64,000 nt of DNA from positions 186,001 through 250,000 of the forward strand of contig ML978137.1 of NCBI GenBank assembly GCA_010015805.1, given 5' to 3'. Below the pieces are notes generated by a model. It was not told the DNA's origin, ran no database searches, and was given only the letters and a program-made list of their open reading frames with translations. Within the stretch, counting starts at the first letter, position 1. The number at the start of each line of letters is the position of its first letter. The stretch is from Rhizodiscina lignyota (taxonomy: Eukaryota > Ascomycota > Dothideomycetes > Aulographales > Rhizodiscinaceae). Position numbers and translations under genes: made by a program. Below, piece by piece: positions 19,217 to 29,287 of the stretch.

Positions 19217-21918
19217 CTTGAACGGCGCCCAGACTCGGGGATTGGAGATGAGCGGTGGTGGTTTGGAAACAATAGAAGTCAAGAGTGTAAGACAAGGCGC
19301 TCATGGTTTAAATACAGCATTCCATAAGGTCGCACTCGTCCACGCATTCGGTCGGGATGCTCAAGCCGGATTGGCCTGGTCACGCTGCTCTCATGACGAT
19401 CCTCGAACCATGGGTCCATCTCCCCGCGTGCTCAGCGGCATTTTTCCTCGTGTCGCCTAGTTTCGACCAGAGTTCGCAATGCCGTTTAAGCCGTAGTAGG
19501 AAGGCTCTACAAATGATTGACAGCGGCCGGCCTCAGGAGCGAGCAAAACCTGCAGCGGTTGCTGCGAAGGATTCGTGGGGACCCCGAGATTGAGGAGTCG
19601 GGCATCGTGCTGTTGGCCATTCAGCGGCAATGCTTGGTCGTGTTGCTTGCAAGTGAGTGCAACAGCACGTTGCAAGCGGCGGCGACTTGTGGGTCTGAGC
19701 CAGAGTAATGGAGGAGCATCCCCGGAATGGCGTAGCCGCAATAGGGCATCATGGCGTTGATCGTGGACGAATACTCCACAAAACACCATGACCGGCGGCC
19801 AACAATGTCCTTGTGCGCTGCTGCTGGCTCAGGGATGGGCTGTACGAGAAGGCACAACGCTGGCACAACTCTCTGCCCTCTTTGCGCCCGCTGTCCAGCG
19901 TCTGTCCAGCGTCTTTTTGCGTGAAGCTCGTCGCGCCCGTGGTCATGAGGTTGGGTTAACGTGGTTGTTTTGCGCCCCGTACGTCATGTGGGCGCCCGTG
20001 CTGCAAGCGGCAGCAAGCCACGGCCGCATTCGTGCCAGCGCCAGCCTTTGCCGCTGCCTGAATGTAACGTTTTTCTCCTTTCCGTCTGAAGCATCGACTT
20101 GACACATTTGCCGCACGCCTTGACACGCCTTGACGGGGTGGCGCCCTTGGCGACCTGCCTGAATCTGCGAGAGCTGCACCTGTAACACGAGCAATTCGTC
20201 CGGGACGCGGCTCCTCTGCCTGGCGTTGATTGCTCGGCAAAAAGCTTGAGTACCAGTGCGCCAGCCTATTCCCGGGGCGCATCACACGAAGGAATATAAT
20301 ACTTGGGACCGAATACGCATCAGCAAATGAACGATTCCCGATGCCAGCTTTCTGCTCTATTAGAAAAGGCTCAATACTTTCTACGTTCGTGATGCTGGAG
20401 GCACTTCTCCCGAGCGAGTGGCAACATCAAGTCGCACGCGACGTCCGCATCGCACCTTTCGCTCGCAAACCTTCCTCTACACGCAGTCTTCGAACGTAGC
20501 ATGCATGTGGCTGCCTTCGCTTGGAGTTTATCCCTTCGTCCGTTCTGTTCTCCGTCTATTCTCTCGTGGGCGCTTGTTGGATTTTGTTTTCTCTGCCTAT
20601 TCGCCTGTCGGGCAGAGCTCACCCGACGTTGCGGTGCTTCTCGTGCTGGGCGCGTGAGCAACACCAGAAAAGGGGGAAGGGCGATACAACCGTGTGAGAA
20701 ATTCGCGGGAAAACTGTTCAGCCTTTAATTAAGCCTGACGGCGTCTCGCCGACCTCGCACTCCCCTTTTCAGCCTTTCTGCTACACCTCGCACCTCACGT
20801 GACTGCGCAATCGGCGACCTCCAGCTTGACCTTGCGACTCCCGACCTGCATGTGGGAGACTGAACTGCGACCCCTTTCACGCTGTCAGCCTGACCTCGCA
20901 ACACACGTGACTGCGAAGTCTCAACCTTGAAAGACTGCGACCCGACAACCCAGCGGAGCCATCCCGAGGGCCTGTACGGGCGTTGGCGGAATAGTCCGGT
21001 CTTGAGGGCGGGCGACCAGAGTCTCCGCTCTGACCGTAAGCTGACGACAAGCTGTCGCCAGCCAGCCCAAACCTGGATTTCTCTAGTCCAGCCGCAACCA
21101 CTCACTGCGCGCCAACAGATGCTTCTTCGTTACTTCTCTGCCTTCGAAGCCAGTCGAGCCGGCCCAGTACCTGTCAGATATGCATTCGCAATTCCCTTCT
21201 TTGGATTATCGTCGCGCCACATGCCTAATCCAGCAATACGGAGGACCAGAACGGCCCCAAAAATGGGGTCCATCTCGTAGCCTTGCGCCAGGCCCTTGGG
21301 ACCCTATGGACCCTCTCGCGCCCATCTCTGCTCAGCTCCAACACCATTGCGGATGTTTCTTAGAAGACACGCAGCTCGCCTGATATCAATGCATCCTACC
21401 AGAGACGAGCAAATTTCCTCTAACATACGTGATCTTCACGAGGAAGTGTTTGGATATGCGCTTGGTCAGTCTCTCGTCACGTACCCGCGAATCAACCACG
21501 GCGCTGGTAATGTGAACCCTGGCGCTACAGTCAGCGAGTCGTGGCACAGACACCTCGATATCCCTTGCTGAAAGGCTGAATGTAGACCTTGATCAACGCT
21601 GCCCATACAGATAGTGGCTCTGTGCAGGAAGTCTACAAGCACAGGTAGTGTCAGAGACGGCAACCATATCATGAAGGCTTAGAAGAAGGATTAATTTTCT
21701 ACGCCTTCGTAGCGCCTACTATTCTCTCCGGTCCTTCTTTATATTCACTTCTGGCCCTCGCGCTCTGACTTTTATGTCTCTACAACCTTAAATCCTTTAG
21801 ATCTCAGTGGCTTGGAATGAGTGTCTTTGCGCAGAGTTACTCCCCGGTATCCATCACCAACCCCTTTCGGCAATCATCCCATACGCCCGTGACTATCAAG
21901 TCAACCGGCAAATCCAAA
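19217..21918. other. 2.7 kb gene-poor region
   Basis: Many short open frames exist on both strands but none has a convincing start, domain or splice structure. The interval contains a local tandem duplication (GTCCAGCGTCT twice near 19894), the paired CACGTGAC-bearing repeats described separately, and pyrimidine-rich promoter-like DNA near 21700-21900 just upstream of the next gene. Confidence 0.5.
20785..20915. repeat. Two 23-base direct repeats, each carrying CACGTGAC
   Basis: Copies at 20785-20807 and 20893-20915 match at about 20 of 23 positions and both contain CACGTGACTGCG. The surrounding 200 bases repeat shorter CCTCGCA and CTGCGA(C) words. CACGTGAC is the core recognised by bHLH factors of the Cbf1 type, so the copies could be paired binding sites; that is inference. 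Confidence 0.55.
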
Positions 21919-22560
21919 ATGCCCTCTCTTTGTAGGTTATGATATCGAACCATGTCGACGTGCAAAGTCTAACGGCGGGCAGTGAAATCACTCTACACTA
22001 AGGACAAGAAGTCCAAGTCCAGCAAGACCAAGTCGTCCACGAAGCCTGGATACGAGCCCAAGTCCTACCCAGAGGGCAAGTATGCTTCAAAGGTCCAGTA
22101 TGAGGCAGGCCGCAAGTACTACCCCGAGGGCAAGTACTATCCAATAAGCGACTCGGACAGCGAGCGCACTCTCGCCGTCGCACCGAGCATCAAAGAGAGC
22201 ATCAAAGAAAAGGAGACCCTCTCTTCGAAGCAGGAGAAGCTCGCAAAGCAGCAAATTGCAAAGCACGACGTCGACTGCCCCGCGCACCCGTCCAACGCGA
22301 AGTCTTCATCAAAGAAGTCATCTTCATCCAAGAGCAAGAGCAAGTCGAACTCCAAAGACGAAAAGACCAAGTCAAAGGAAGGCGACAGCAAAGAGAAGAA
22401 GAAGAAGCTCAGCAGGTGGTTCGACCTCTCGAGCCTCGCGACACCAATCGCAGTCTACAATCTTCCCGCGGACTTTAACGGCGACGACCCGAATGTCTAC
22501 TGGGATGAGGAGGCGAAGGTCTGGCGCTACTGGTATTACACCTGGTGTCCGATCTTTTAA
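21919..22560 (+). CDS. Lys/Ser-rich basic protein with aromatic C terminus, 196 aa
   Basis: The long open frame lacks an ATG near its beginning. A 13-base first exon, ATGCCCTCTCTTT (21919-21931), followed by a GT-AG intron of 51 nt (21932-21982), supplies one in phase and gives MPSLLKSLYTKDKKSK. The protein has a repeated YPEGKY(Y/A) motif near residues 30-60, then long Lys/Ser-rich low-complexity tracts (KSSSKKSSSSKSKSKS), and ends in an unusual aromatic segment, VYWDEEAKVWRYWYYTW. The low-complexity part is probably disordered; the conserved-looking end may be a short interaction or folding module. No family recognised. The high Lys content suggests nuclear or nucleic-acid contact but does not prove it. 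Confidence 0.7.
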
Positions 22561-23279
22561 ATGTTCTTTGCTTGAGGAAGAGGAGGGCTGACGACGCCGT
22601 GCAGTGGTGCCTGGGCTTACATGCCCTTTGGTTGATCCGGTCTGAAGACCAAAGATGAAGCTGGGCTTCGCATTCGTTTCAACAACAGTTTTTATTCCTT
22701 TAATCTGTTCGAGCGCTGCAACGGACGAATGCCGCAAGCAACAAACGCCACTCCACCTCCGTCGTTCGAATCAGGGTTATGCTTCTAGAAGGAGGCACAT
22801 ATTGGATTTCCTTGTCATCAAAGACGGTTTACAGAGGCTACGGAACGGGTGGGGCTCTCATATCTTCTTTTGCTGCGTTATGATGATCGTTACGAAAGGC
22901 GTTTTGGTGGGTTTGGTTCAGGAGTATACCCGTCGCGCTCTCCGCCCAGATCGAGCGCCACAAGCTTTCATTTGTTCTATGCATTGTACCACATCCTCAT
23001 CTCCTTTATCCAGTTGTGCAATAGAGAGGCTGCACGCAGAATGCCATCAGACTGTAACATTTTTATTGCTATCATAGCATATAGTAATCACCATAATGCC
23101 ATCAGAAACTTCACAATTCAAAAAGGCTTATCGTACAAACTTCCGACGGCGTGATTTGGCATCTCCGTACTGTAGCGTTATCCACCGCGGAAAAGTCGAA
23201 CTCTGCTACGTTGCGCAACCTTACTTCCGAAAGTCTCCATCCCAGAAACACCTCCACTCAGATTGCCACACCTCTCACA
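22561..23279. other. Intergenic spacer between convergent genes
   Basis: This is the shared 3' flank of the plus-strand gene ending at 22560 and the minus-strand gene ending at 23280. No gene or repeat seen. Confidence 0.6.
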
Positions 23280-23734
23280 TCACTTCTGACCTGCTACGGG
23301 GCAAGCCTGCGGGTCCGAAACATTGAGCTCCTTGATTTTCTTCTCGTCGACGGTCATAGTTTCGCCGGTGGGCAGCTCAGAGCGGACCTGGATGCGGTAT
23401 TTACCGTTCTGGTAAGACGATGGTTAGAAGACCGATTCCAGGCGGAGAATATGAGTTTAGTATGAAGGATTGGGAAAAGGGCCGACTCAGAGCACCGCAG
23501 CATAAGAAACGGGACTCGAGAGAATCCGATTATGGCCAGATAATAGTAATCAGAATTTTGGAATGGAGTGAGATGGTTCAAATAGACGAGATCCTACCTC
23601 GAAGCCCTTCACGACAGCAACTACGTCGTCGCCGGCGTCATTGGTGAATGTGACGTGAGTGTTCCTAGAATGGATGCATTAGGCGCGCGACGAGGATACA
23701 GTTATGATGGAACGACATACTCAGAGAAAGGCAT
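23280..23734 (-). CDS. Small conserved-looking protein of unknown function, 69 aa, three exons
   Basis: Exons 23734-23721 (14 nt), 23664-23598 (67 nt) and 23408-23280 (129 nt) join exactly in phase with canonical splice sites (introns 56 and 189 nt). The product begins MPFSENTHVTFTNDAGDD and ends PQACPVAGQK. It is acidic to neutral with no signal peptide; the pattern of alternating hydrophobic residues (THVTFTNDAG, KYRIQVRSELPTGETMTV) suggests a small beta-rich fold. The gene is too short and too split to show up as an open reading frame. Function unknown. The promoter side holds a CRE-like TGACGTAA at 23934-23941 and a CCAAT at 23902-23906. Confidence 0.75.
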
Positions 23735-24360
23735 TTTGCAGACGGTTGTACTTGGTCAGCTTCGTGTTTAGTTTAGTTTGAAGGATGTTCGAGCCTTTTA
23801 GAGTTTAATATTTCAAAGGACGTGAAGTGAGGAACTTGAGGACTTTTGAGAGGAGCTTTGATGTTGATCAAACCAAGTCATGAGCACGCATGACCCCGCA
23901 ACCAATCCACATCGACGCATTTGGAAGGGGCGGTGACGTAATTTCTGGGTTTGGGCTGCACTTGCATCCATTCCTCAACCCCAACCTTGGAACAACCTCC
24001 ATCCAGCTCCCCTTTCTTGGGCTGGCATTATTTAGGTGCCTCTCGAGCGAGAGAGGTGGCTGAGGACTGAGGCGTCTTATAGTTCGGCCTCACAATGTGG
24101 AGCGATTAATAACTCTCGGCTCAACTTCCGTTTACGATCTAAGATATTCCAGATCCGACACATTAGGAAAAGACTCCTGTAGCGCTCCGGCAGCCACAAC
24201 TTGAGTGAGCTTTGACGCAAAATCCAGTAGGTATACATTTCTTATTGCAATCCTTTCCTTGGTATCTATCTATGTATTCTGCCCGTCTTCGTGTACGCAT
24301 CTCTTCATCTCAATTTGCCCGAACCTTCGTTCCTCATCACAGCATGTCCTCGAAAAGATC
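23735..24360. other. Intergenic; promoter of the 69-aa gene
   Basis: TGACGTAA (23934-23941) and CCAAT (23902-23906) are the only recognisable sites. No gene is visible on either strand. Confidence 0.5.
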
Positions 24361-26181
24361 CTATTTTTTCAATGCATTTGTACTCACATACACCCTCGCC
24401 TCGAACGGCTGGAGCTGTTTTGCCAACCCTTTCTCATAATTGCCTGCCAGCAGTACCATCCCGTCGTCCTTGACCCAGCCTGGCCACTGCCAATCGACAG
24501 GAGTATCCGTCAAGTTCGCAACGGTCAAACTACACATGCCATTCTTGCCATGTTTCACAAACTGCAGCGGTGCCTTAGCCTCGTCCTCGAACGGCGAGTC
24601 GAAGCCTTGGACACAACCGTATACAAAAACGTCCTTGAACTGCTTCCGGAGCAGTAGCATCCGCCGCCAGAACTCGAGTACGCTGTCCTGCCGTCCGACC
24701 TGACCCGCGACGTTGATATCGCGATGTGATTCGAGCATCGGTATCCAGGGCTCCGCACCCTCGTCGCAGAAGCCTCCATTCTTTCCATCGCTGGTCCACT
24801 GCATTGGCACTCTGCCATGATCTCTCGCCTGCCGGTGTAGCGAACCCAACGCCTTCTCCATTTCCGCAGGGTCATCGTTCGTCCGCGCCACAATCTCCGC
24901 CAAGTGGTTTACGCTCTTGATGCACTTGTAATTCTCTCTCGCCCAGTCCTTCGGCGCATTTATCATACCGATCTCCTGCCCTTGGTATACAAACAACGTG
25001 CCGCTCAGCGTGGCCAGTACGATCGCAAACATCTTAGCAGACAGGTCGCGGTATTCCGGTGCATCGGAAGCAAACTTGGACACAGAGCGTGGTTGATCGT
25101 GATTCTCGAGAAACACGGCATTCCACGCACCAGTGTCCTGCGTAACGCGATGCCAGCGGAGCAATTCGCGTTTGAAGTGCGCTTTTGTAAACGCGCGCTC
25201 GTCGAAACGATTTCCGGGTGTCTGGCCGAGGTCGACAACATTGAAGTTGAATACCACACTGAGACGGGGCCGTTTGGGACTAGGGACTATGTAACCAAGG
25301 ACGGTGCCTTCGTCGGGGGTATAAGGGGTTTCGCCGACGGTGAAGGTATCGTAGGGCTCGAAGACATCGTTCATCTCGTCGAGGAATTCGTGCATTCGGG
25401 GGCCGTTGGCATAATACATGAACGCAGGCTGGATCTCGTGGTCGGGGTACATGATCGGTGCGTCAGGAAGGCCGGGAGTCTTGGAGTACATGTTGACAGT
25501 ATCGATCCGAAAGCCGTCAATGCCTTTATCCAGCCAGAACTTCATCGCCGATGCGTATATCGCCCTTCTTGTCTCTGGATTCTCCCAATTCAAGTCGGGC
25601 TGCTCTGATGCGTAAAGATGCAGGTAGTACTCCTGCGTCTGCTCATCCCACGTCCACGCCGATTCTGAAAAATTGCTCCGCCAGTTGTTAGGACGACAGC
25701 GCTTCCCCTTACTATCGTATCGCGCCGGTCGCCAGATGTACCAATCGCGTTTCGGGTTCGTCTTCGAGGAGCGCGACTCCTTGAACCAGGCGTGCTCGGA
25801 GGACGTGTGATTTATGACGAGGTCGAAGATAAGCCGCATGCCTCGATCGTGGACGGCTTTAATGAGCGCTTCAGCATCTGCGAGCGTGCCAAAGGGCTCG
25901 TAAATGGCTTCGTAGTCGGAAATGTCGTAGCCGTTATCGATCATAGGGCTCTTGTAGTGCGGAGACACCCACACGATATCGATCCCGAGGTCTTTCAGAT
26001 AGTCCAGCTTCGAAATTATGCCCGGTATATCACCAACGCCGTCCCCATTCGAGTCCTTGAAGGACTTGGGGTATATTTGATAGACCACCCCTTCCTTCCA
26101 CCAGTTGTGCTCATGCTGGAAAGGAGCCATGGTGATAGCGTCGGGCGAGCCTAAAGGTGCGGAGGAGCTGAACTGGTTCAT
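24361..26181 (-). CDS. Alpha-glucosidase / maltase, GH13, 606 aa
   Basis: A single exon; ATG at 26181-26179, with a second in-frame ATG at 26130 (MAPFQHEHNWWKEGVVYQIYP) as an alternative start. The sequence has every GH13 oligo-1,6-glucosidase/maltase landmark: VVYQIYPKSFKDSNGDGVGD, DLVINHTSSEH, GFRIDTVN with the nucleophile D227, VGETPY with the acid/base E284, and ENHDQPR with D362. No signal peptide is present, so the enzyme is expected in the cytosol, hydrolysing imported maltose or related alpha-glucosides to glucose. Length matches intracellular fungal maltases. It is divergent from a maltose-permease-like gene 1 kb away, which is the classic MAL arrangement. Confidence 0.96.
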   Translation of the reverse strand: MNQFSSSAPLGSPDAITMAPFQHEHNWWKEGVVYQIYPKSFKDSNGDGVGDIPGIISKLDYLKDLGIDIVWVSPHYKSPMIDNGYDISDYEAIYEPFGTLADAEALIKAVHDRGMRLIFDLVINHTSSEHAWFKESRSSKTNPKRDWYIWRPARYDSKGKRCRPNNWRSNFSESAWTWDEQTQEYYLHLYASEQPDLNWENPETRRAIYASAMKFWLDKGIDGFRIDTVNMYSKTPGLPDAPIMYPDHEIQPAFMYYANGPRMHEFLDEMNDVFEPYDTFTVGETPYTPDEGTVLGYIVPSPKRPRLSVVFNFNVVDLGQTPGNRFDERAFTKAHFKRELLRWHRVTQDTGAWNAVFLENHDQPRSVSKFASDAPEYRDLSAKMFAIVLATLSGTLFVYQGQEIGMINAPKDWARENYKCIKSVNHLAEIVARTNDDPAEMEKALGSLHRQARDHGRVPMQWTSDGKNGGFCDEGAEPWIPMLESHRDINVAGQVGRQDSVLEFWRRMLLLRKQFKDVFVYGCVQGFDSPFEDEAKAPLQFVKHGKNGMCSLTVANLTDTPVDWQWPGWVKDDGMVLLAGNYEKGLAKQLQPFEARVYVSTNALKK

Positions 26182-27190
26182 CAAAGACAACTTGTCGATG
26201 ACGACGTATTTGATATTTTAAGACAGATGTTCTGAGTGTCGTAAAAGGGAATAACGGAAAGCAGAAGGATAGAATAGAAAGCAATGTCCCATCTAGGGCT
26301 TGCTCATTAACGGCTGATAATATAAGTCTGATACTAAACAGTCTCCTGAGGGGATTAACCCCCCGGGAGTAGGGTGGTGAAGGTACCTACCGCTTTGTCA
26401 CTGCTTTGGAGGTACTTACAAGACGACATCTCTCGGCCGGTGACACCGTCGCCTACCGGGCGGCCGCCAGCTCCACTCACGATATAGCAATTCTCCTCCG
26501 CCCGCCCACTGGACGGACTTCTACTACTACTTCAGACCTAGAACACTAGAGATGTTTGTAGAGCGGTCGTGCGTAGCGATCGGCACGAGATTCTTCTCCC
26601 TTGGCTTTCGGAAATCTTGCCGACTCGGTAACATCCCTGACTCACGACTTTACCACCTCTTGCAGAGTTCAAATGCGTGAGAGTCATGTTTCTCACGATG
26701 AGTAAAAAGATTGAAAATGTCTTGTCTTCCTGTTGACTCAGTTTTTAAGATCGCGAGGTATGGTGGCCGTGCGCTGTTCCAGAGTCTTGGACACCCTTCA
26801 CCTTCGTTGAAGCTATCCCCCTTTCAGTCCTGCAACCGAGAGCCGACGCACGTAAGCAAGACCATGGCAGCAGGCTTCGATCAATTCCAGAAACTGTAAT
26901 CCAACCCTTCAACAGTCTGTCGCCTGTTCTGCCGAAAAGCACTCGTGGCTGGTTCTGGAAGCTCGTTAGAGTATCGAGGGAACGTCTCCGCATGGCGTAA
27001 CGTGATCCCCCATGGGGAGGCTGGCAGGCGACGACCAATCGCAGGCCGCGCCTTTACCGCAACTTTAGATCCCATATAAACTTTGCGCTGTTCTGATCGA
27101 AAAGCTTGCTCTGAATTTCTCTGCTGGCAGTTGGTTTTGCTGTGGACGGCCATTGCCTCCTTACCGTTGCCCTTCCACGGGACCTTCATC
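26182..27190. promoter_or_regulatory. Divergent MAL-type intergenic promoter
   Basis: This 1.0 kb interval separates the maltase start from the permease start and so must carry both promoters. Seen in it: the palindrome GGGGATTAACCCC (26350-26362), directly abutting CCCCGG (26361-26366), whose complement CCGGGG fits the CreA consensus SYGGRG; CGG-N5-CCG at 26438-26448; and CGG-N8-CCG at 26609-26622, beginning CGGAAATC. Inverted CGG triplets are the usual target of Zn(II)2Cys6 regulators such as MAL-type activators. Assignment to any particular factor is inference. The interval has no internal gene. Confidence 0.55.
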
Positions 27191-28874
27191 ATGTCGGAGC
27201 CAAAACACATCGAAGAGGTCGTTGCCGAGCCCGATCTGGGACGCATGGAGTCCGTGGAAGGCAAGCAGGATGCTCTCAGAGTGGCTCAAGATGCTACAGA
27301 CCAAGAACATCGCATGTCGCTCTTGAGCGCTGTTCGATTATACCCCAAAGCTATCGGGTGGTCAATTCTCCTCTCCACCGCTGTTATCATGGAAGGATAC
27401 GACCTTCTATTGATGGGTTCCCTCTACGCACAACCGGCTTTCAAGAAGAAGTACGGCGAACAGCTAGCCGATGGTACATATCAGATACCTGCTCCGTGGC
27501 AGGCGGGCTTGTCCAATGGAGCGAGTGTCGGTTCCATCATTGGGCTTATCATCAATGGATATGTATCGGAACGAATTGGATTCCGAAAGACGATGATGGC
27601 GGCATTGTCTATCATTATTGGGATCATATTTATTCCGTTCTTTGCACCAAGTCTGGAAGTACTCCTCGTCGGCCAAATACTGATTGGAATCCCGTGGGGC
27701 ATCTTTCAGACCTTGACCACTGCATATGCAGCTGAGGTCACTCCCACACATCTCCGAGCATATCTGACGACATACGTCAATCTTTGTTGGGTAAGCGGAT
27801 CGTCTCGTCCTCGATAAAGGAGTTGACTGACCATCTGTTCAGGTTTTCGGACAACTATGCGGTTCTGGAGTACTACGTGCAATGCTCCTGCGAAACGACC
27901 AATGGGCTTATCGCATACCGTTCGGCTTGCAATGGATGTGGCCGGTGCCATTGATCATTGGCATCTCCTTTGCCCCTGAATCGCCGTGGTGGCTGGTCCG
28001 CAAAAATAGACTCGAGGATGCAAAGGCCGCTTTGTTGCGACTGACATCCGTAGATAAGGACCCAGACTTTGACGTTGATAAGACAGTCACTCTGATGGCT
28101 GTCACCGTGGCACAGGAGAAGGAACTCGGTACTGGTACGCGATACGTGGATCTGTTCAGAGGCGTCGACCTGCGCAGGACATACGTCGCTTGTGCTTGCT
28201 GGATGATCCAAATTTTGTCCGGGTCCGGCTTGCGCAGCTACTCTACATACTTTTACCAGCAAGCCGGACTTGCTACCGACCAAGCCTTCAACATGTCGAT
28301 TGCCGGTTACGCGCTTGGTATCTTCGGTGTAATATGCTCATGGGCCCTGCTTCCGAAAGTTGGACGGAGGACAATGTATCTTGGCGGTCTGGTTTGTCTC
28401 ATGACAAGCCTTCTCATTGTTGGAATCCTCGGCGCCATCAAGCAGCACCCAACTTCTTCCATCGCCTGGGCCATCGGCTCGATCCTTCTCATCTACACCT
28501 TCTTTTACGACGTCTCCGTCGGCCCAGTCTGCTACTCTCTGGTCTCCGAACTGCCAGCCGTCCGACTGCGAAGCAAGACTATTGTGCTTGCTCGCGCAAG
28601 TTACAATGCCCTGAACATTGTGAGTAACGTTATCACGCCGTACATGCTGAATCCGTCTGCGTGGAATTGGGGCGCCAAAGCTGGCTTCTTCTACGCTGGC
28701 ACGTGTCTCCTGAGCCTTGTATTCACGTTCTTCTGCATACCCGAGCCGAAGGATAGAACATTCGCGGAGCTGAATATCCTGTTTCAGAAGAAGACGAACG
28801 CAAGGAAGTTCAAGGGGGAGAAGGTGGATTTGTATGATGTGCAGATTGGGAACTTTGAGGATAGGAAGATATAG
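27191..28874 (+). CDS. MFS alpha-glucoside (maltose) permease, 543 aa
   Basis: Two exons, 27191-27790 and 27843-28874, join in phase 0 across a 52-nt intron. The start MSEPKHIEEVVAEPDLGRME gives the usual hydrophilic N-terminal tail. Signatures: STAVIMEGYDLLLMGSLY in TM1, YVSERIGFRKT in the loop 2-3 motif, GIPWGIFQTLTTAYAAEVTP in TM4-5, PESPWWLVRKNRLEDAK after TM6, and PEPKDRTFAELNILF after TM12. These are the hallmarks of the yeast and fungal maltose:H+ symporter branch rather than hexose carriers. The product should sit in the plasma membrane, with twelve spans. Together with the divergent maltase it forms an uptake-and-hydrolysis unit. Confidence 0.95.
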
Positions 28875-29287
28875 TGAAATGGTTGTGTACATAATGCATG
28901 AGCTGATAAGTGTTTAAGAAACAGTCATGATAGGCAGAGGCACTTTGATCATTGAAATTCAAGGAAGCGGGGAATGAATATTGATTTCGGTCGTGAAAGA
29001 TCTCACAATGAGTCACTTCCGCTATCTCCATCGTACACCAGGGAATCGTTGAAGTTACATAATAGAGCAAGCGTGCCAGAGGCCATCATAAACGCCATAG
29101 AATGCTGCCCTCGGTACATAAAGAGTGACGTGAATAAAGAATATTTCAGAGAAAAAGTACGCCCACACATCTTGTTATGCTATCCCAGTTGTCGAGGGAG
29201 GATCTAGAGATTCCTGCCGCAGATACATTCTCAACTCTAATAATACTGCTAGCCACTCTGCCACATAACAGCAAGTATTCCTGCCGT
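28875..29287. other. Intergenic between convergent genes
   Basis: AT-rich 3' flanks of the permease and of the minus-strand gene ending at 29288. Nothing else recognised. Confidence 0.6.

Noticed and set aside
19217-21918. Possible transposon or hidden gene in the 2.7 kb gap
   Set aside because: No terminal repeats, no transposase or polymerase-like frames and no sign of an integrated element were seen.
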